Shown here piece by piece: positions 9,039 to 18,887 of a stretch of DNA of 64,000 nucleotides. This stretch comes from Cupriavidus plantarum (lineage in GTDB: Bacteria; Pseudomonadota; Gammaproteobacteria; Burkholderiales; Burkholderiaceae). The notes below the pieces were generated by a model. It worked only from the letters and a program-made list of their open reading frames with translations. It was not told the DNA's origin and did not search any database. How positions within the stretch are numbered: position 1 is the stretch's first letter; each line of letters starts with the position of its first letter. The stretch is from positions 1,736,001 through 1,800,000 of the forward strand of contig NZ_CAJPUX010000001.1 in NCBI RefSeq assembly GCF_905397285.1, read 5' to 3'. The position numbers were made by a program, and so were the translations under genes.

Positions 9039-9821
9039 TCATATCGCGCTGACGCCACCGTCCACGGCCAGGATCTGCCCGGTGATATGTTTGCCGGCGT
9101 CGCTCGCGAACAGCAGCGCCGCGCCCTTCAGGTCCTCGTCGTCGCCGAGCCGGCGTAGCGGCACGCCCGCGCACATCGCCTCCACGCCGATGCGGTCGAG
9201 CGAGCCCTGCGTCATCTTCGAGGGAAAGAATCCGGGCGCGAGCGCGTTGACCGTGATGTTGTGCTCGCCCCATTCGGCCGCGAGCGTGCGCGTGAAGTTG
9301 ACCACGGCGCCCTTCGACGTGTTGTACGCGATGGTTTCCATCGTGCCCGGCGGGTTGCCCGCCAGCCCCGCGATCGACGCGACGTTGACGATGCGGCCCC
9401 GGCGGCGGGGGATCATCGACGCGCGGCCGATGCGCTGCGTCAGCAGGAACAGCCCGCGGATATTGAGGTTCATCACCTTGTCCCACGCCTCGACCGGATA
9501 GTCCTCGGCCGGCGCGCCCCACGTGGCGCCCGCATTGTTGACGAGAATATCGACGTGGCCGAGCTTGTCCAGTGCGCCGGTGGCCAGACGCTCGATCTCG
9601 TCCTCGCGCGCGCCATCGGCGGCGATCCACTCCGCCTCGATGCCGCGCGCGCGCAGATGCGCCTGCGCCTGCTCGAGCTCGCCCGCCTTGCGCGCGGACA
9701 GCACAAGCCGCGCGCCCTGCTCGCCGAGCGCTTCGGCGATCTGCAGGCCGAGGCCGCGGGACCCGCCGGTAATCAGGGCGGTGCGGCCGGTGAGGTCGAA
9801 CAACTGGGCCATCGTGTGCAT
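9039..9821 (-). CDS. SDR-family oxidoreductase, 3-oxoacyl reductase-like
   Basis: 260 residues. The ATG at 9821 has GGAG five bases upstream, better placed than the ATG at 9812. TGGSRGLG near the N terminus binds NAD(P); NNAGATWG and YNTSKGAVVNFTRTLA carry the structural Asn and the catalytic Tyr/Lys; the C-terminal ITGQILAVDGG is the classic FabG-like ending. It probably acts on a hydroxyacyl/oxoacyl substrate in the same pathway as its operon partners. Confidence 0.9.
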   Translation of the reverse strand: MHTMAQLFDLTGRTALITGGSRGLGLQIAEALGEQGARLVLSARKAGELEQAQAHLRARGIEAEWIAADGAREDEIERLATGALDKLGHVDILVNNAGATWGAPAEDYPVEAWDKVMNLNIRGLFLLTQRIGRASMIPRRRGRIVNVASIAGLAGNPPGTMETIAYNTSKGAVVNFTRTLAAEWGEHNITVNALAPGFFPSKMTQGSLDRIGVEAMCAGVPLRRLGDDEDLKGAALLFASDAGKHITGQILAVDGGVSAI

Positions 9822-9872
9822 CGTGTCTCCGTTATATCGTGTTCTTGTCGTAACCGCTTGGATTGTCGCCGC

Positions 9873-11735
9873 TCAGAACCAGGCGTCCTGCATGTCCAGC
9901 GTGGTGCGATCGAGCGATGCGAGCAGGTCCAGTTGCGGCGCCGTCTTCGGCAGCTCAAAGCGGTAGAAGTACGCGGCGGCCGCGAGCTTGCCGCGATAGA
10001 AGTCCGCGTCGGCCACACCGGAGGACAACGCCGCGTGCGCGACGAGCGCCTGCTCGAGCCAGATCCACGCGACCACCACGTGGCCAAACGCTTCGAGGTA
10101 GATGCTCGCGTTGGCGAGCGTCACCTCGGGACTACCCGCCGACCACAGCGTCGTGGTCACCGACGCCAGCCGCTGCGCCGCCGCGCCAAGCGCGCGTGCC
10201 TGTTCGGCGAGCGTGGCATCGCCGCTTCCGACGGCCCGCTGCACCGTGGCCCGCACGCGTTCGCCCAGCAAGCGGAACGCCGCCCCATCCCGCATCACGA
10301 CCTTGCGGCCCAGCAGGTCGAGGCCCTGAATGCCATGCGTGCCCTCGTGGATCGGATTCAGCCGGTTGTCGCGATAGAACTGCTCGACGTTGTACTCGCG
10401 CGTATAGCCATAGCCGCCATGCACCTGAATCGCCAGACTGTTGGCTTCCAGGCACCATTGCGACGGCCAGCTCTTGGCGATGGGCGTCAGAATGTCGAGC
10501 AGCAGCGACAGGGATGTGGCGTCTTCCCCTTCTGCTTTCGCCGCGCGCTCCTCGTCGACGAGCTTCGCGCAGTAAAGGTTCAGCGCGAGGCCGCCCTCGA
10601 CGTAGCTCTTCTGCGCCAGCAGCATGCGCCGCACATCGGCATGTTCGACCAGCCTCACCTGCGGCGTCGAAGGGTCCTTGCCACCCGCGCCGACGGGCCG
10701 GCCTTGCGGACGGACCCGCGCATAGTCCAGCGCGTGCAGATACCCCGTATAGCCAAGCGCGACGGCCCCGAGCCCGACGCCGATGCGCGCTTCGTTCATC
10801 ATGTGAAACATGCAGGCGAGGCCCTTGTGGGGTTCGCCCACGAGGTAACCGATCGCGCCGCCCCTGCCTTCCGGCCGGTACGTCGTGCCCTCGCCGAAGT
10901 TCAGCAGGCAATTGGTCGTGCCGCGATAGCCCATCTTGTGATTGAGCCCCGCCAGCGCGACGTCGTTATGCTCGCCGCGCGTGCCGTCCTCGTTCACCAG
11001 ATACTTGGGGACGATGAACAGCGAAATCCCCTTTACGCCCGGAATCAGCTTGCCATCGGGCCCCGGAATCTTGGCCAGCACGAGGTGCACGATGTTCTCG
11101 GACAGTTCGTGCTCGCCGGCCGAGATCCACATCTTGTTGCCGCGCAGGCGATAGCGCGCGCCGAGCGGCGAGTCGCCATCGGGCTCGGCGCGCGTGACGA
11201 TATCCGACAGCGATGAGCCCGCCTGCGGTTCGGAGAGGCACATCGTGCCGAAGTAGCGCCCCTCGAGCTCCGGCCGCACGAACGTGTCGATCTGCGCGGG
11301 CGTGCCATGCGCGAGCAGCAGGTTCGCATTGCCGATCGTCAGGAACGGATACGAACTGGTGCCGACATTGGCGGCCTTGAAATACGCGAAGGCCGCCTTC
11401 TCGACCACGACCGGCAATTGCATGCCGCCGTAGTCGTAATCCTGTCCCGCCGCCATCAGCCCCGCCTCGCAGAACGCGCGCAGCGCGGCGCCGACTTCGG
11501 GAATCATCCGCACGGTTTCGCCATCCGGCCCCGGCACAAGGGCGGGCTCGTTCTGATCGCTCGCCTTGTTGTGGGGCGCGAACAGTTCCGTGGCGATGCG
11601 CTCGCACGTGTCGAGCGCGGCATCGAAGGTCTCGCGCGAATGGTCGGCGTAGCGCGGCACCCGGGCGAGCGCCGCGACGTCGAGCCATTCGTAGAGGAGG
11701 AAGTTGAGATCGCGACGTGACAGGATCAATGACAT
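9873..11735 (-). CDS. Acyl-CoA dehydrogenase, long (about 600-residue) class
   Basis: 620 residues, longer than the ~380 of short/medium-chain enzymes and matching the class that includes DmdC and other dehydrogenases with an extra C-terminal domain. The FAD/substrate motifs MCLSEPQAGSSLSDI and MWISAGEHE are present, and NPIHEGTHGIQ carries the catalytic-base Glu. It would form the trans-2-enoyl-CoA that the FadB-type enzyme uses. Gene order FadB-type enzyme, nicotinamidase, thiolase, dehydrogenase suggests a complete beta-oxidation spiral from one transcript. Confidence 0.93.
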   Translation of the reverse strand: MSLILSRRDLNFLLYEWLDVAALARVPRYADHSRETFDAALDTCERIATELFAPHNKASDQNEPALVPGPDGETVRMIPEVGAALRAFCEAGLMAAGQDYDYGGMQLPVVVEKAAFAYFKAANVGTSSYPFLTIGNANLLLAHGTPAQIDTFVRPELEGRYFGTMCLSEPQAGSSLSDIVTRAEPDGDSPLGARYRLRGNKMWISAGEHELSENIVHLVLAKIPGPDGKLIPGVKGISLFIVPKYLVNEDGTRGEHNDVALAGLNHKMGYRGTTNCLLNFGEGTTYRPEGRGGAIGYLVGEPHKGLACMFHMMNEARIGVGLGAVALGYTGYLHALDYARVRPQGRPVGAGGKDPSTPQVRLVEHADVRRMLLAQKSYVEGGLALNLYCAKLVDEERAAKAEGEDATSLSLLLDILTPIAKSWPSQWCLEANSLAIQVHGGYGYTREYNVEQFYRDNRLNPIHEGTHGIQGLDLLGRKVVMRDGAAFRLLGERVRATVQRAVGSGDATLAEQARALGAAAQRLASVTTTLWSAGSPEVTLANASIYLEAFGHVVVAWIWLEQALVAHAALSSGVADADFYRGKLAAAAYFYRFELPKTAPQLDLLASLDRTTLDMQDAWF

Positions 11736-11753
11736 GGCGGCGTCCGGCGCGTC

Positions 11754-12932
11754 TCAGAGCACCTCGAACAGCCCTGCCGCACCCTGCCCGCCGCCGATGC
11801 ACATCGTGACGACGACATACTTCACGCCACGGCGCTTGCCTTCGATCAGCGCATGGCCAACCAGACGCGCGCCGGACACGCCGTACGGATGGCCCACCGC
11901 GATCGCGCCGCCATTCACGTTGAGGCGATCCATCGGAATGCCGAGCTTGTCCGCGCAGTACAGCACCTGCACCGCGAACGCCTCGTTCAGTTCCCACAGG
12001 CCGATGTCCTCGACCTTCATCCCGGTCTTCTTCAGCAGCTTGGGCACGGCGAACACCGGGCCGATGCCCATTTCGTCCGGCTCGCACCCGGCCACCGCGA
12101 AGCCGCGGAACACGCCCAGCGGCTGCAGGCCGCGCGCGGCCGCCACCTTGCCGTTCATCACGACGGCCGCCGAGGCGCCATCCGAGAACTGCGACGCGTT
12201 ACCTGCGGTGATCACGCCGCCGGGCGTGGCCGTGCGGATCTTCGACACGCCTTCGAGCGTGGTGTCGGCGCGGATGCCTTCGTCGGCGGAGATCGTGACT
12301 TCCTTCGTGAACAGTTGGCCCGTGGCCTTGTCGGCGATGCCGGCCAGCACCGTCATCGGTACGATCTCGTCGTTGAACTTGCCCGCTTCCTGCGCGGCGG
12401 CCGCGCGCAGCTGGCTCTGCACGCCATACTCGTCCTGGCGCTCCTTCGAGATGTTGTAGCGCTTTGCCACGTTCTCGGCGGTCTGCAGCATGCTCCAGTA
12501 GATCTCGGGCTTGTTCTTGCTCAGCCAGCTTTCCTGGATCATGTGGCGGTTCATTTCCTGCTGCACGCAGGAGATCGATTCCACGCCGCCCGCCACGAAG
12601 ATGTCCCCTTCGTCGGCGATCACGCGCTGCGCGGCCATGGCGATGGTCTGCAGGCCCGACGAGCAGAAGCGGTTCACGGTCGCGCCGGGCACCGTCACGG
12701 GGCAACCCGCGCGCAGCGCGATCTGGCGCGCGATATTGGCGCCGGTCGCGCCTTCGGGATTCGCGCAACCCATCAGCACGTCTTCCACCTCGGCCGGCTC
12801 GATCTTCGCCCGCGCGATCGCGTGCTGCACCGCATGGCCGCCCAGCGTGGCGCCATGGGTCATGTTGAACGCGCCCTTCCAGCTCTTGGCCAGCCCGGTG
12901 CGGGCCGTGGATACGATGACTGCCTCGTTCAT
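11754..12932 (-). CDS. Acetyl-CoA C-acyltransferase (thiolase)
   Basis: 392 residues from the ATG at 12932, which follows GAGGAG; the open frame upstream is not thiolase-like. All thiolase active-site elements are present: NRFCSSGLQ (nucleophilic Cys), [23 protein letters not shown] (His) and CIGGGQGAA (second Cys). It cleaves 3-ketoacyl-CoA with CoA in the last step of beta-oxidation. Only 18 bases separate its stop from the acyl-CoA dehydrogenase start. Confidence 0.95.
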   Translation of the reverse strand: MNEAVIVSTARTGLAKSWKGAFNMTHGATLGGHAVQHAIARAKIEPAEVEDVLMGCANPEGATGANIARQIALRAGCPVTVPGATVNRFCSSGLQTIAMAAQRVIADEGDIFVAGGVESISCVQQEMNRHMIQESWLSKNKPEIYWSMLQTAENVAKRYNISKERQDEYGVQSQLRAAAAQEAGKFNDEIVPMTVLAGIADKATGQLFTKEVTISADEGIRADTTLEGVSKIRTATPGGVITAGNASQFSDGASAAVVMNGKVAAARGLQPLGVFRGFAVAGCEPDEMGIGPVFAVPKLLKKTGMKVEDIGLWELNEAFAVQVLYCADKLGIPMDRLNVNGGAIAVGHPYGVSGARLVGHALIEGKRRGVKYVVVTMCIGGGQGAAGLFEVL

Positions 12933-12991
12933 GTCTTGCTCCTCGGAATTTTTGGTATCTCGATGTATGGGAACGTCGGGTGCGGTCCGGG

Positions 12992-13633
12992 TCAGCGGCG
13001 ATGCTCGCCGAGCAGGTCCATGGAGGTCATGCGTCTGACGCCAGCGGCCGTCATGTCGCGCCAGGCGTCGGCGAGCGAGCCGTCGAGATCGATCGCGCGG
13101 CACGCGTCCTCGATCACCACGACCTCGAAGCCCGCTTCACGCGCATCGAGCGCGCTCCATGCCACGCAGAAATCGGTCGCCAGCCCCACGCAGAACACGC
13201 GATGGACGCCATGCTCGCGCAGATAACCGGCCAGCCCCGTTCGCGTGGTGCGGTCCGCTTCCATGAACGCCGAATAGCTGTCGACGTCCGCGTGATGGCC
13301 CTTGCGCAGCACCATCCGCGCGTGCGGCACTCGCAGGTCGGCATGCAGCGCGGCGCCATGCGTGCCCTGCACGCAATGGTCCGGCCACATGACCTGGTCG
13401 CCGTACGCCAGCCGCGTCATGCCGAACGGCTGCATGCCCGCATGGCTGGACGCGAACGACGCGTGACCCGCCGGATGCCAGTCCTGCGTCAGCACCACAT
13501 GATCGAACGCGCGCGCGAGCCGGTTGATGACCGGCACGACCTCGTCGCCGTGGGGCACGGCCAGCGCGCCCCCGGGCATGAAGTCATACTGGACGTCGAT
13601 CGCCAGCAGGCAGTCTTGCGCGTTCCCGTTCAT
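12992..13633 (-). CDS. pncA: Nicotinamidase (PncA, isochorismatase fold)
   Basis: 213 residues from the ATG at 13633. The catalytic triad is visible as D13 (AIDVQYDF), the Lys of [15 protein letters not shown] and the Cys of [18 protein letters not shown] supplies metal ligands. PncA deamidates nicotinamide to nicotinate for NAD recycling. It sits between the FadB-type and thiolase genes of the beta-oxidation operon with 38- and 59-base gaps, an unusual position that ties NAD salvage to a pathway demanding NAD+. Confidence 0.92.
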   Translation of the reverse strand: MNGNAQDCLLAIDVQYDFMPGGALAVPHGDEVVPVINRLARAFDHVVLTQDWHPAGHASFASSHAGMQPFGMTRLAYGDQVMWPDHCVQGTHGAALHADLRVPHARMVLRKGHHADVDSYSAFMEADRTTRTGLAGYLREHGVHRVFCVGLATDFCVAWSALDAREAGFEVVVIEDACRAIDLDGSLADAWRDMTAAGVRRMTSMDLLGEHRR

Positions 13634-13671
13634 GGTTGGTCCGGCCCTTTCGTTCCCGATGGTGGTGTGTG

Positions 13672-15753
13672 TCAGCCGTTGAAGCCCTTGCCCTCGGCGG
13701 CCAGCTTCGCCAGCAGGCCCGCCGGTTCCCATGCCTCGCCGTGATAGCCGCGCGCGTAACGGCGCATCGCCTGCACGACGTTGAACAGACCGACCTGATC
13801 GGCGTACAGCATCGGGCCGCCACGGAACAGCGGGAAGCCGTAGCCCGTCAGGTACACCATGTCGATATCGGAGGCCTTCGACGCAATCCCCTCTTCGAGG
13901 ATCTTGGCGCCTTCGTTGACCAGCGCGAATACGAGGCGCTCGACGATCTCCTCGTCGGAGATCTTGCGGCGCTCGACGCCTGCCTCCTTCGAGTTCGCGA
14001 CGATCATGTCGTTCACCTGCTGGTTCGGATACGGCTTGCGGTCGCCCGCCTTGTAGTCGTACCAGCCCGCGCCGGTCTTCTGGCCGAAGCGGCCCAGTTC
14101 GCAGAGCTTGTCGGCGGTCTTCGAATACTTGAAGTCGGGGCGCTCCACCGCGCGGCGCTTGCGGATGGCCCAGCCGATATCGTTGCCCGCGAGATCGCCC
14201 ATGCGGAACGGGCCCATCGCGAAGCCGAACTTCTCGATCGCCTTGTCCACCTGCTCCGGCAACGCGCCTTCATCGAGCAGATATCCGGCCTGGCGGCTGT
14301 ACTGCTCGATCATGCGGTTGCCGATAAAGCCATCGCACACGCCGGACACGACCGCGGTCTTCTTGATCTTCTTGGCGACCTGCATGACCGTGGCGAGCAC
14401 GTCCTTGGCCGTCTCCCTGCCACGCACGACCTCCAGCAGCTTCATCACGTTGGCCGGGCTGAAGAAGTGCATGCCGACCACGTCCTGCGGACGCCTGGTG
14501 AAGGCGGCGATCTTGTCCACGTCGAGCGTCGAGGTGTTCGAGGCCAGGATCGCGCCGGGCTTCATCACTTCGTCCAGCGTCTTGAACACGGTTTCCTTGA
14601 CGCCGAGTTCCTCGAACACGGCCTCGATGACGAGGTCCGCATCCTTGATGTCGTCATAGGACAGCGTGGTCGTCAGCAGCGCCATGCGCGCCTCCACCTT
14701 CTCGGCGGTGAGCTTGCCCTTCTTCGCGCTGTTCTCGTAGTTCTTGCGGATCGTGGCGACGCCGCGATCGAGCGCTTCCTGCTTCGTCTCGAGCATCGTC
14801 ACGGGGATGCCCGCGTTCAGGAAGTTCATCGTGATGCCGCCGCCCATCGTGCCGGCGCCGATCACGGCGACCTTCTCGACCTTGCGCACGGGCGTGTCGG
14901 ACGGCACGTCGGGGATCTTGCTCGCCGCGCGTTCGCCGAAGAAGGCATGACGCAGCGCGCGCGACTCCGGCGTGCCGACCAGGTACATGAACCCTTCGCG
15001 CTCGGCCTTGAGGCCCGCTTCGAACGGTTTCAGCGAGGCGGCAACCGCGTCGACGCAGCGGGCCGGTGCCGGGAAGTTTTTGGCCACCGCTTCCACGGTA
15101 TTCCGCGCGAACTTCAGGAAGCCCTCGGGATTCTCGTGCCTGACCTTGAGGTCGCGGACCTTCGGGTACGGGCCGGGCGCGGCCGCCACGTTCCGGGCGA
15201 ATTGCACGGCGGCGGGCAGCACGTCGCCTTCGACGATCTCGTCGAACAGTTTCGAGCCTTCAAACTTTTCCGAGAGCACCGGATTGCCCGACACGATCAT
15301 GTTGAGCGCCTGCTCGAGGCCGATCAGGCGCGGCAGGCGCTGCGTGCCGCCGGCGCCGGGCAGCAGCCCCAGCTTGACTTCGGGCAGCGCGATCTGCGCG
15401 CCCTTCGCGGCCACGCGATAATTGCAGCCCAGCGCGAGTTCCAGACCGCCGCCCATCGCCACAGTATGAATCGCGGCGACCACGGGCTTGGTCGACGCTT
15501 CCAGCGCGCGGATCACCGAACCCAGCGTCGGTTCCTGCGTGGCCTTCGGCGTATTGAATTCGCGGATATCGGCGCCGCCGGAGAACGCCTTGCCGGCGCC
15601 CGTGATCACCACGGCCTTCACGGCGCCATCGTCCAGCGCGCGCGTCAGGCCTTCCACGATGCCGAGGCGCGTGCCGTGGCCCAGGCCGTTGACGGGCGGA
15701 TTGTCGAGCGTGATGACGGCCACGCCGTCCTGAACCTGATACTGCGCTGTCAT
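13672..15753 (-). CDS. FadB-type bifunctional enoyl-CoA hydratase / 3-hydroxyacyl-CoA dehydrogenase
   Basis: 693 residues from the ATG at 15753, which has AAAGGAA upstream. The N-terminal crotonase domain has [10 protein letters not shown] and [16 protein letters not shown]; the dehydrogenase domain begins with [11 protein letters not shown] and contains [17 protein letters not shown]. It hydrates enoyl-CoA and oxidises the L-3-hydroxyacyl-CoA with NAD+. It is the first gene of the operon, downstream of a near-consensus promoter and a palindromic operator. It resembles FadB/FadJ in domain order; the choice between them cannot be made from the sequence. Confidence 0.94.
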   Translation of the reverse strand: MTAQYQVQDGVAVITLDNPPVNGLGHGTRLGIVEGLTRALDDGAVKAVVITGAGKAFSGGADIREFNTPKATQEPTLGSVIRALEASTKPVVAAIHTVAMGGGLELALGCNYRVAAKGAQIALPEVKLGLLPGAGGTQRLPRLIGLEQALNMIVSGNPVLSEKFEGSKLFDEIVEGDVLPAAVQFARNVAAAPGPYPKVRDLKVRHENPEGFLKFARNTVEAVAKNFPAPARCVDAVAASLKPFEAGLKAEREGFMYLVGTPESRALRHAFFGERAASKIPDVPSDTPVRKVEKVAVIGAGTMGGGITMNFLNAGIPVTMLETKQEALDRGVATIRKNYENSAKKGKLTAEKVEARMALLTTTLSYDDIKDADLVIEAVFEELGVKETVFKTLDEVMKPGAILASNTSTLDVDKIAAFTRRPQDVVGMHFFSPANVMKLLEVVRGRETAKDVLATVMQVAKKIKKTAVVSGVCDGFIGNRMIEQYSRQAGYLLDEGALPEQVDKAIEKFGFAMGPFRMGDLAGNDIGWAIRKRRAVERPDFKYSKTADKLCELGRFGQKTGAGWYDYKAGDRKPYPNQQVNDMIVANSKEAGVERRKISDEEIVERLVFALVNEGAKILEEGIASKASDIDMVYLTGYGFPLFRGGPMLYADQVGLFNVVQAMRRYARGYHGEAWEPAGLLAKLAAEGKGFNG

Positions 15754-15828
15754 GCTGGTTCCTTTGGAATGGGTTGTCTCGGAGGTCTGCGTTGTTCTGC
15801 TGTGTTGTTCTATCGTGCAAGCGGGACA

Positions 15829-15857
15829 AGCATACACAAAATAGCACGGTCGTTCAA
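15829..15857 (-). promoter_or_regulatory. Promoter of the beta-oxidation operon with overlapping operator
   Basis: On the minus strand, TTGAAC (15852-15857) and TATGCT (15829-15834) are separated by exactly 17 bases, a good sigma-70 pair about 75 bases before the FadB-type start codon. The candidate operator GAACGACCGTGC (15844-15855 read on the minus strand) overlaps the -35 box, which would suit a repressor. Confidence 0.6.
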
Positions 15858-16204
15858 TTTCCCGCTGAGACCCAGTTGCCGCCATTCGGGGCGTTCGCGG
15901 CATCGGCATGCGGGCGCTGCATGACCCGCCATGAACGATGCGCGGGCGGCGTCCATGGTGAGCCCGCGCGGGCGGTGTGCAACTACGGGTCAACCCTGAC
16001 GGAGCGGTGTCTTTCGCGGCGTCGCCATGCCGCGTCCGTCACTCGCGGCCGCGATATCAAGGAAATTTGACGCCACCGTCTAATCTTTGCGGAGGGGACG
16101 CGTTAGACTCGCGGCTTTTCGTTTTTCGGTAGTTCCGTTCGCCCCCACGGCGCCGCCCACAAGGCATTCGCCACGCCGAACGCGTGCGATCACCAGCGAC
16201 CCTG
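15858..16204. other. Intergenic region between divergent operon and permease
   Basis: About 350 bases between the beta-oxidation promoter and the permease start. No conserved protein, RNA gene or strong terminator is apparent. A purine-rich GGAGGGGACG stretch occurs near 16091, but too far from the permease start to serve as its ribosome site. The permease promoter must lie here, but I see no convincing -35/-10 pair. Confidence 0.4.
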
Positions 16205-17746
16205 ATGACATCCCCCTACGAAGTCCATCCTTCCGCAAAACCGGACGCCAAACCAAGCGACCACCGGCACCAACACCCCACCGTCGAACACGACGACCTG
16301 CAGCGCAAGCTCGGGGCGCGCCACCTCACGATGATCGCCATCGGCGGCGCGGTCGGCACGGGCCTGTTCGTCGCATCGGGCGCGTCGATCGCCCAGTCGG
16401 GCCCGGGCGGCGCGCTGCTTGCCTACTGCGTGATCGGCCTCATGGTCTATTGCCTGATGACGAGCCTCGGCGAACTCGCCGTCCATATGCCCGTCGCCGG
16501 TTCGTTCGTCACCTATAGCGCGCTATATGTCGAGGAAGGCTTCGGCTTCGCGCTCGGCTGGAATTACTGGTTCAGCCTTGCCGTGACCATCGCGGTGGAA
16601 CTCACCGCCGCGCAGCTCGTGATGCAGTATTGGTTCCCCGACATACCGGGCGTGGTCTGGAGCGCGGGCTTCCTGTTCCTGATGTTCGTGCTCAACGCGT
16701 TCTCGGTGCGCGGCTTCGGCGAGGCCGAGTACTGGTTCGCGCTGATCAAGGTCGTGACCGTCGTGATCTTTCTGATCGTCGGCGTGCTGATGATTGTCGG
16801 CATCCTGCGCGGCGGACCGCAGTCAGGGTGGCAGAACTTCACGCTGGGCGATGCGCCGTTCGTCGGCGGTGTGCCGGCGCTGTTCGCGGTGGCGATGATC
16901 GCGGGGTTCTCCTTCCAGGGCACCGAAACGGTCGGCGTGGCCGCGGGCGAAGCGGCCGACCCGGCCCGCACCATCCCGCGCGCCATCCGCCAGACGTTCT
17001 GGCGCATCCTGTTGTTCTACGTGATCGCGATCCTGATCATCGGCGTGCTGATTCCCTACACCGACCCGAACCTGCTGCGCAACGACGTGACCGACATCGG
17101 CGTCAGCCCGTTCGCGCTGGTCTTCCGCCACGCGGGACTGGCGTTCGCCGCGGGCCTGATGAACGCCGTGGTCCTCACCGCCCTGCTGTCCGCGGGCACG
17201 TCGAGCATGTACGTCTCCACGCGCATCCTCTACGGCCTCGCCGTCAGCGGCCGCGCGCCCCGCGCGCTGGGCAAACTGACCCGCGCGGGCGTGCCGCTGA
17301 ACGCGCTGTACGTGACGACGGGCATCGGCGCGCTGTGCTTCTTCAGCTCGCTGTTCGGCGACAAGACCGTCTACCTGTGGCTGCTCAACACGTCGGCGAT
17401 GACGGGCTTCTTCGCGTGGTTCGGCATCGCCATCAGCCACTACCGCTTCCGCCGGGGCCTGATCGCGCAGGGCTACCAGGTCACCGACCTCGCCTACCGC
17501 TCGCCCTTGTATCCCTTCGGCCCGGTGTTCGCCGGCATCCTCTGCATCGTCATCGTCGCCGGCCAGAACTACCAGGCCTTCACCGACCTCCCCAACCGCT
17601 GGCAGGAGCTCGTCGCGACGTACATCGGCGTGCCAATGTTCGCGGCGCTATGGCTGGGATACCGTCTGGTGAAGAAAACCCGCCTGATCGCGTACGAGGA
17701 CATGCCGTTCGACCTGCCGCGGCGGGACGGCGCGAAACGCGACTAG
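16205..17746 (+). CDS. Amino-acid permease, APC superfamily (LysP-like)
   Basis: 513 residues. The ATG at 16205 is taken as start; a GTG at 16184 is possible and neither has a clear Shine-Dalgarno. After a polar N terminus of ~35 residues, about 12 hydrophobic segments follow. The first carries the APC signature MIAIGGAVGTGLFVASG, and FSFQGTETVGVAAGEAADPARTIPRAI is the conserved loop of the amino-acid/lysine permease subfamily. It imports an amino acid with a proton across the inner membrane; specificity is unclear. It stands alone, tail-to-tail with the decarboxylase remnant. Confidence 0.9.
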   Translation: MTSPYEVHPSAKPDAKPSDHRHQHPTVEHDDLQRKLGARHLTMIAIGGAVGTGLFVASGASIAQSGPGGALLAYCVIGLMVYCLMTSLGELAVHMPVAGSFVTYSALYVEEGFGFALGWNYWFSLAVTIAVELTAAQLVMQYWFPDIPGVVWSAGFLFLMFVLNAFSVRGFGEAEYWFALIKVVTVVIFLIVGVLMIVGILRGGPQSGWQNFTLGDAPFVGGVPALFAVAMIAGFSFQGTETVGVAAGEAADPARTIPRAIRQTFWRILLFYVIAILIIGVLIPYTDPNLLRNDVTDIGVSPFALVFRHAGLAFAAGLMNAVVLTALLSAGTSSMYVSTRILYGLAVSGRAPRALGKLTRAGVPLNALYVTTGIGALCFFSSLFGDKTVYLWLLNTSAMTGFFAWFGIAISHYRFRRGLIAQGYQVTDLAYRSPLYPFGPVFAGILCIVIVAGQNYQAFTDLPNRWQELVATYIGVPMFAALWLGYRLVKKTRLIAYEDMPFDLPRRDGAKRD

Positions 17747-18040
17747 CCTTTCAGCGCCTGACTTTTTGCCCTTGCCAAGGTGTCGCAAGCTTTGACGTCG
17801 GAAGCCAGATGGTAGGGCGTCGACTCGCACGCGCTCACTATCACCCGCGCGTCAGACGCATCCGCTACGGGACGCGCGCCGTCACGGAAACGGCGCGTGA
17901 AAAAATCGTTCCACGACGTGAAGCCCCCAAACGGCTGACTCGGCTCCCATACGAACTCATGCAGACCGATCTTCTCGTCAGCCATTTTGCAGAACCAGCC
18001 ATCCTCGCCATGAACCCGGATGGACATGATCCCTGCGCCA
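17743..18040 (-). pseudogene. Remnant of a phosphatidylserine decarboxylase family gene
   Basis: Reading leftwards, the translated stretch DGWFCKMADEKIGLHEFV, then PFGGFTSWNDFFTRRFRDGA and VIVSACESTPYHLASDVKA, resembles the N-terminal half of phosphatidylserine decarboxylase family proteins. It then runs into ACDTLARAKSQALKG and a stop. The catalytic C-terminal half with the self-cleavage serine motif is missing, and the upstream residues fade near 18040 with no sensible start. It is therefore read as a decayed fragment. It lies directly downstream of the DUF1264 lipoprotein and its tandem repeat, suggesting a deletion or rearrangement here. Confidence 0.6.
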
Positions 18041-18067
18041 GCCTGGAAGAACGTGCATGATGGCCGC

Positions 18068-18883
18068 TTAAGGGCGGGACGGACTGTGCAGTTTGGTTCG
18101 ACCTTCGGCAGTCGGGTCGTGAGGCTGGGGGTCGTGAGGTTGGGGGTCGTGAGGTTGGGGGTCGTGAGGTTGGTATACATTGCCGTATTGCCATCCGTCG
18201 GCGAGCGGGTCCGGAGACGGCGATGGAATATCTGACCGCGCTTTTCGCTTCGCTTCGCTGTCTACCTTCATGCGATTGTCGCGCTCTGCAACCATCGCAT
18301 GTCGCGCTTGAGCCTTGCCGGTGAATCCCATCATCAGTTGGGGAACGCCCAAGGGCAATTGCTTGTGGAGATCAGTGTGCCAGGTATGCCAGGTCTTTCC
18401 GTACGTCCCCACCAGCTTTTTCATCAGCTCCTTTTCAGCGGCTTCCGGAATTCCCGGTGCCACGAGTTGACCGGATTTGACTTCCGAAACATGGCTGTGC
18501 CAAAGCGCCTTCTCTGCAGCATCTAAGGTCGCGAACAGCTTTGCGCTGATGATGTATTCGACGCCCATTAACTTGGCATCGCGCATATTGCCATCGTAGA
18601 TGACGCACTGGATGGCGTCCTCGTTCACCGTTGAGCAGTAATGATGCGCTTCCATCTGTACATCCTGCTGGCCATTGTAAAAGTGAAACCCATCCAGGTA
18701 GGTATTGATCGCGTCGATTGGGCGCTTGGTCTGAAGCGCGGCAGCACCACCCTCGAGCAGGCTCGTCTTTGGAGACGTCGGTTCACCTGGTGCCTGAACA
18801 TTGGACGGCGTGTCAGCCTGTCGCCCGCAACCATGGAGAATGGACGCCGTCAGGAGGAATACAACAGGGAAGAGAGGTCGCAT
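18068..18883 (-). CDS. DUF1264 (oil-body-associated-protein-like) lipoprotein
   Basis: 271 residues. A short hydrophobic signal ends in ILHGC, a plausible if imperfect lipobox, so the mature protein is probably membrane-anchored outside the cytoplasm. The core carries hallmarks shared with plant OBAP/DUF1264 proteins: PIDAINTYLDGFHFYNG, EAHHYCSTVNEDAIQCVIYD, LMGVEYIIS and LWHSHVSEVKSGQLV, then LPLGVPQLMMGF. The biochemical function of the family is unknown. The C-terminal ~45 residues are non-conserved: a charged stretch, four QPHDP repeats from the tandem repeat, and a short tail. It starts 4 bases after the ferritin-like gene's stop, so it is in the same operon. No clear Shine-Dalgarno is seen, consistent with coupling. 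Confidence 0.82.
   Translation of the reverse strand: MRPLFPVVFLLTASILHGCGRQADTPSNVQAPGEPTSPKTSLLEGGAAALQTKRPIDAINTYLDGFHFYNGQQDVQMEAHHYCSTVNEDAIQCVIYDGNMRDAKLMGVEYIISAKLFATLDAAEKALWHSHVSEVKSGQLVAPGIPEAAEKELMKKLVGTYGKTWHTWHTDLHKQLPLGVPQLMMGFTGKAQARHAMVAERDNRMKVDSEAKRKARSDIPSPSPDPLADGWQYGNVYQPHDPQPHDPQPHDPQPHDPTAEGRTKLHSPSRP
18116..18173. repeat. 15-bp tandem repeat, about 3.9 copies
   Basis: Units of GTCGTGAGGTTGGGG at 18116-18130 (one base different), 18131-18145, 18146-18160 and a partial copy from 18161. Being a multiple of three, it keeps frame and encodes the pentapeptide PHDPQ repeated in the C terminus of the DUF1264 protein on the minus strand. Slippage would add or remove five residues at a time. 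Confidence 0.95.
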
Positions 18884-18887
18884 GACG

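Noticed and set aside
18116..18173. Short direct repeats considered as a CRISPR array
   Set aside because: Units are only 15 bp, directly abutting without spacers, and no cas gene is near.
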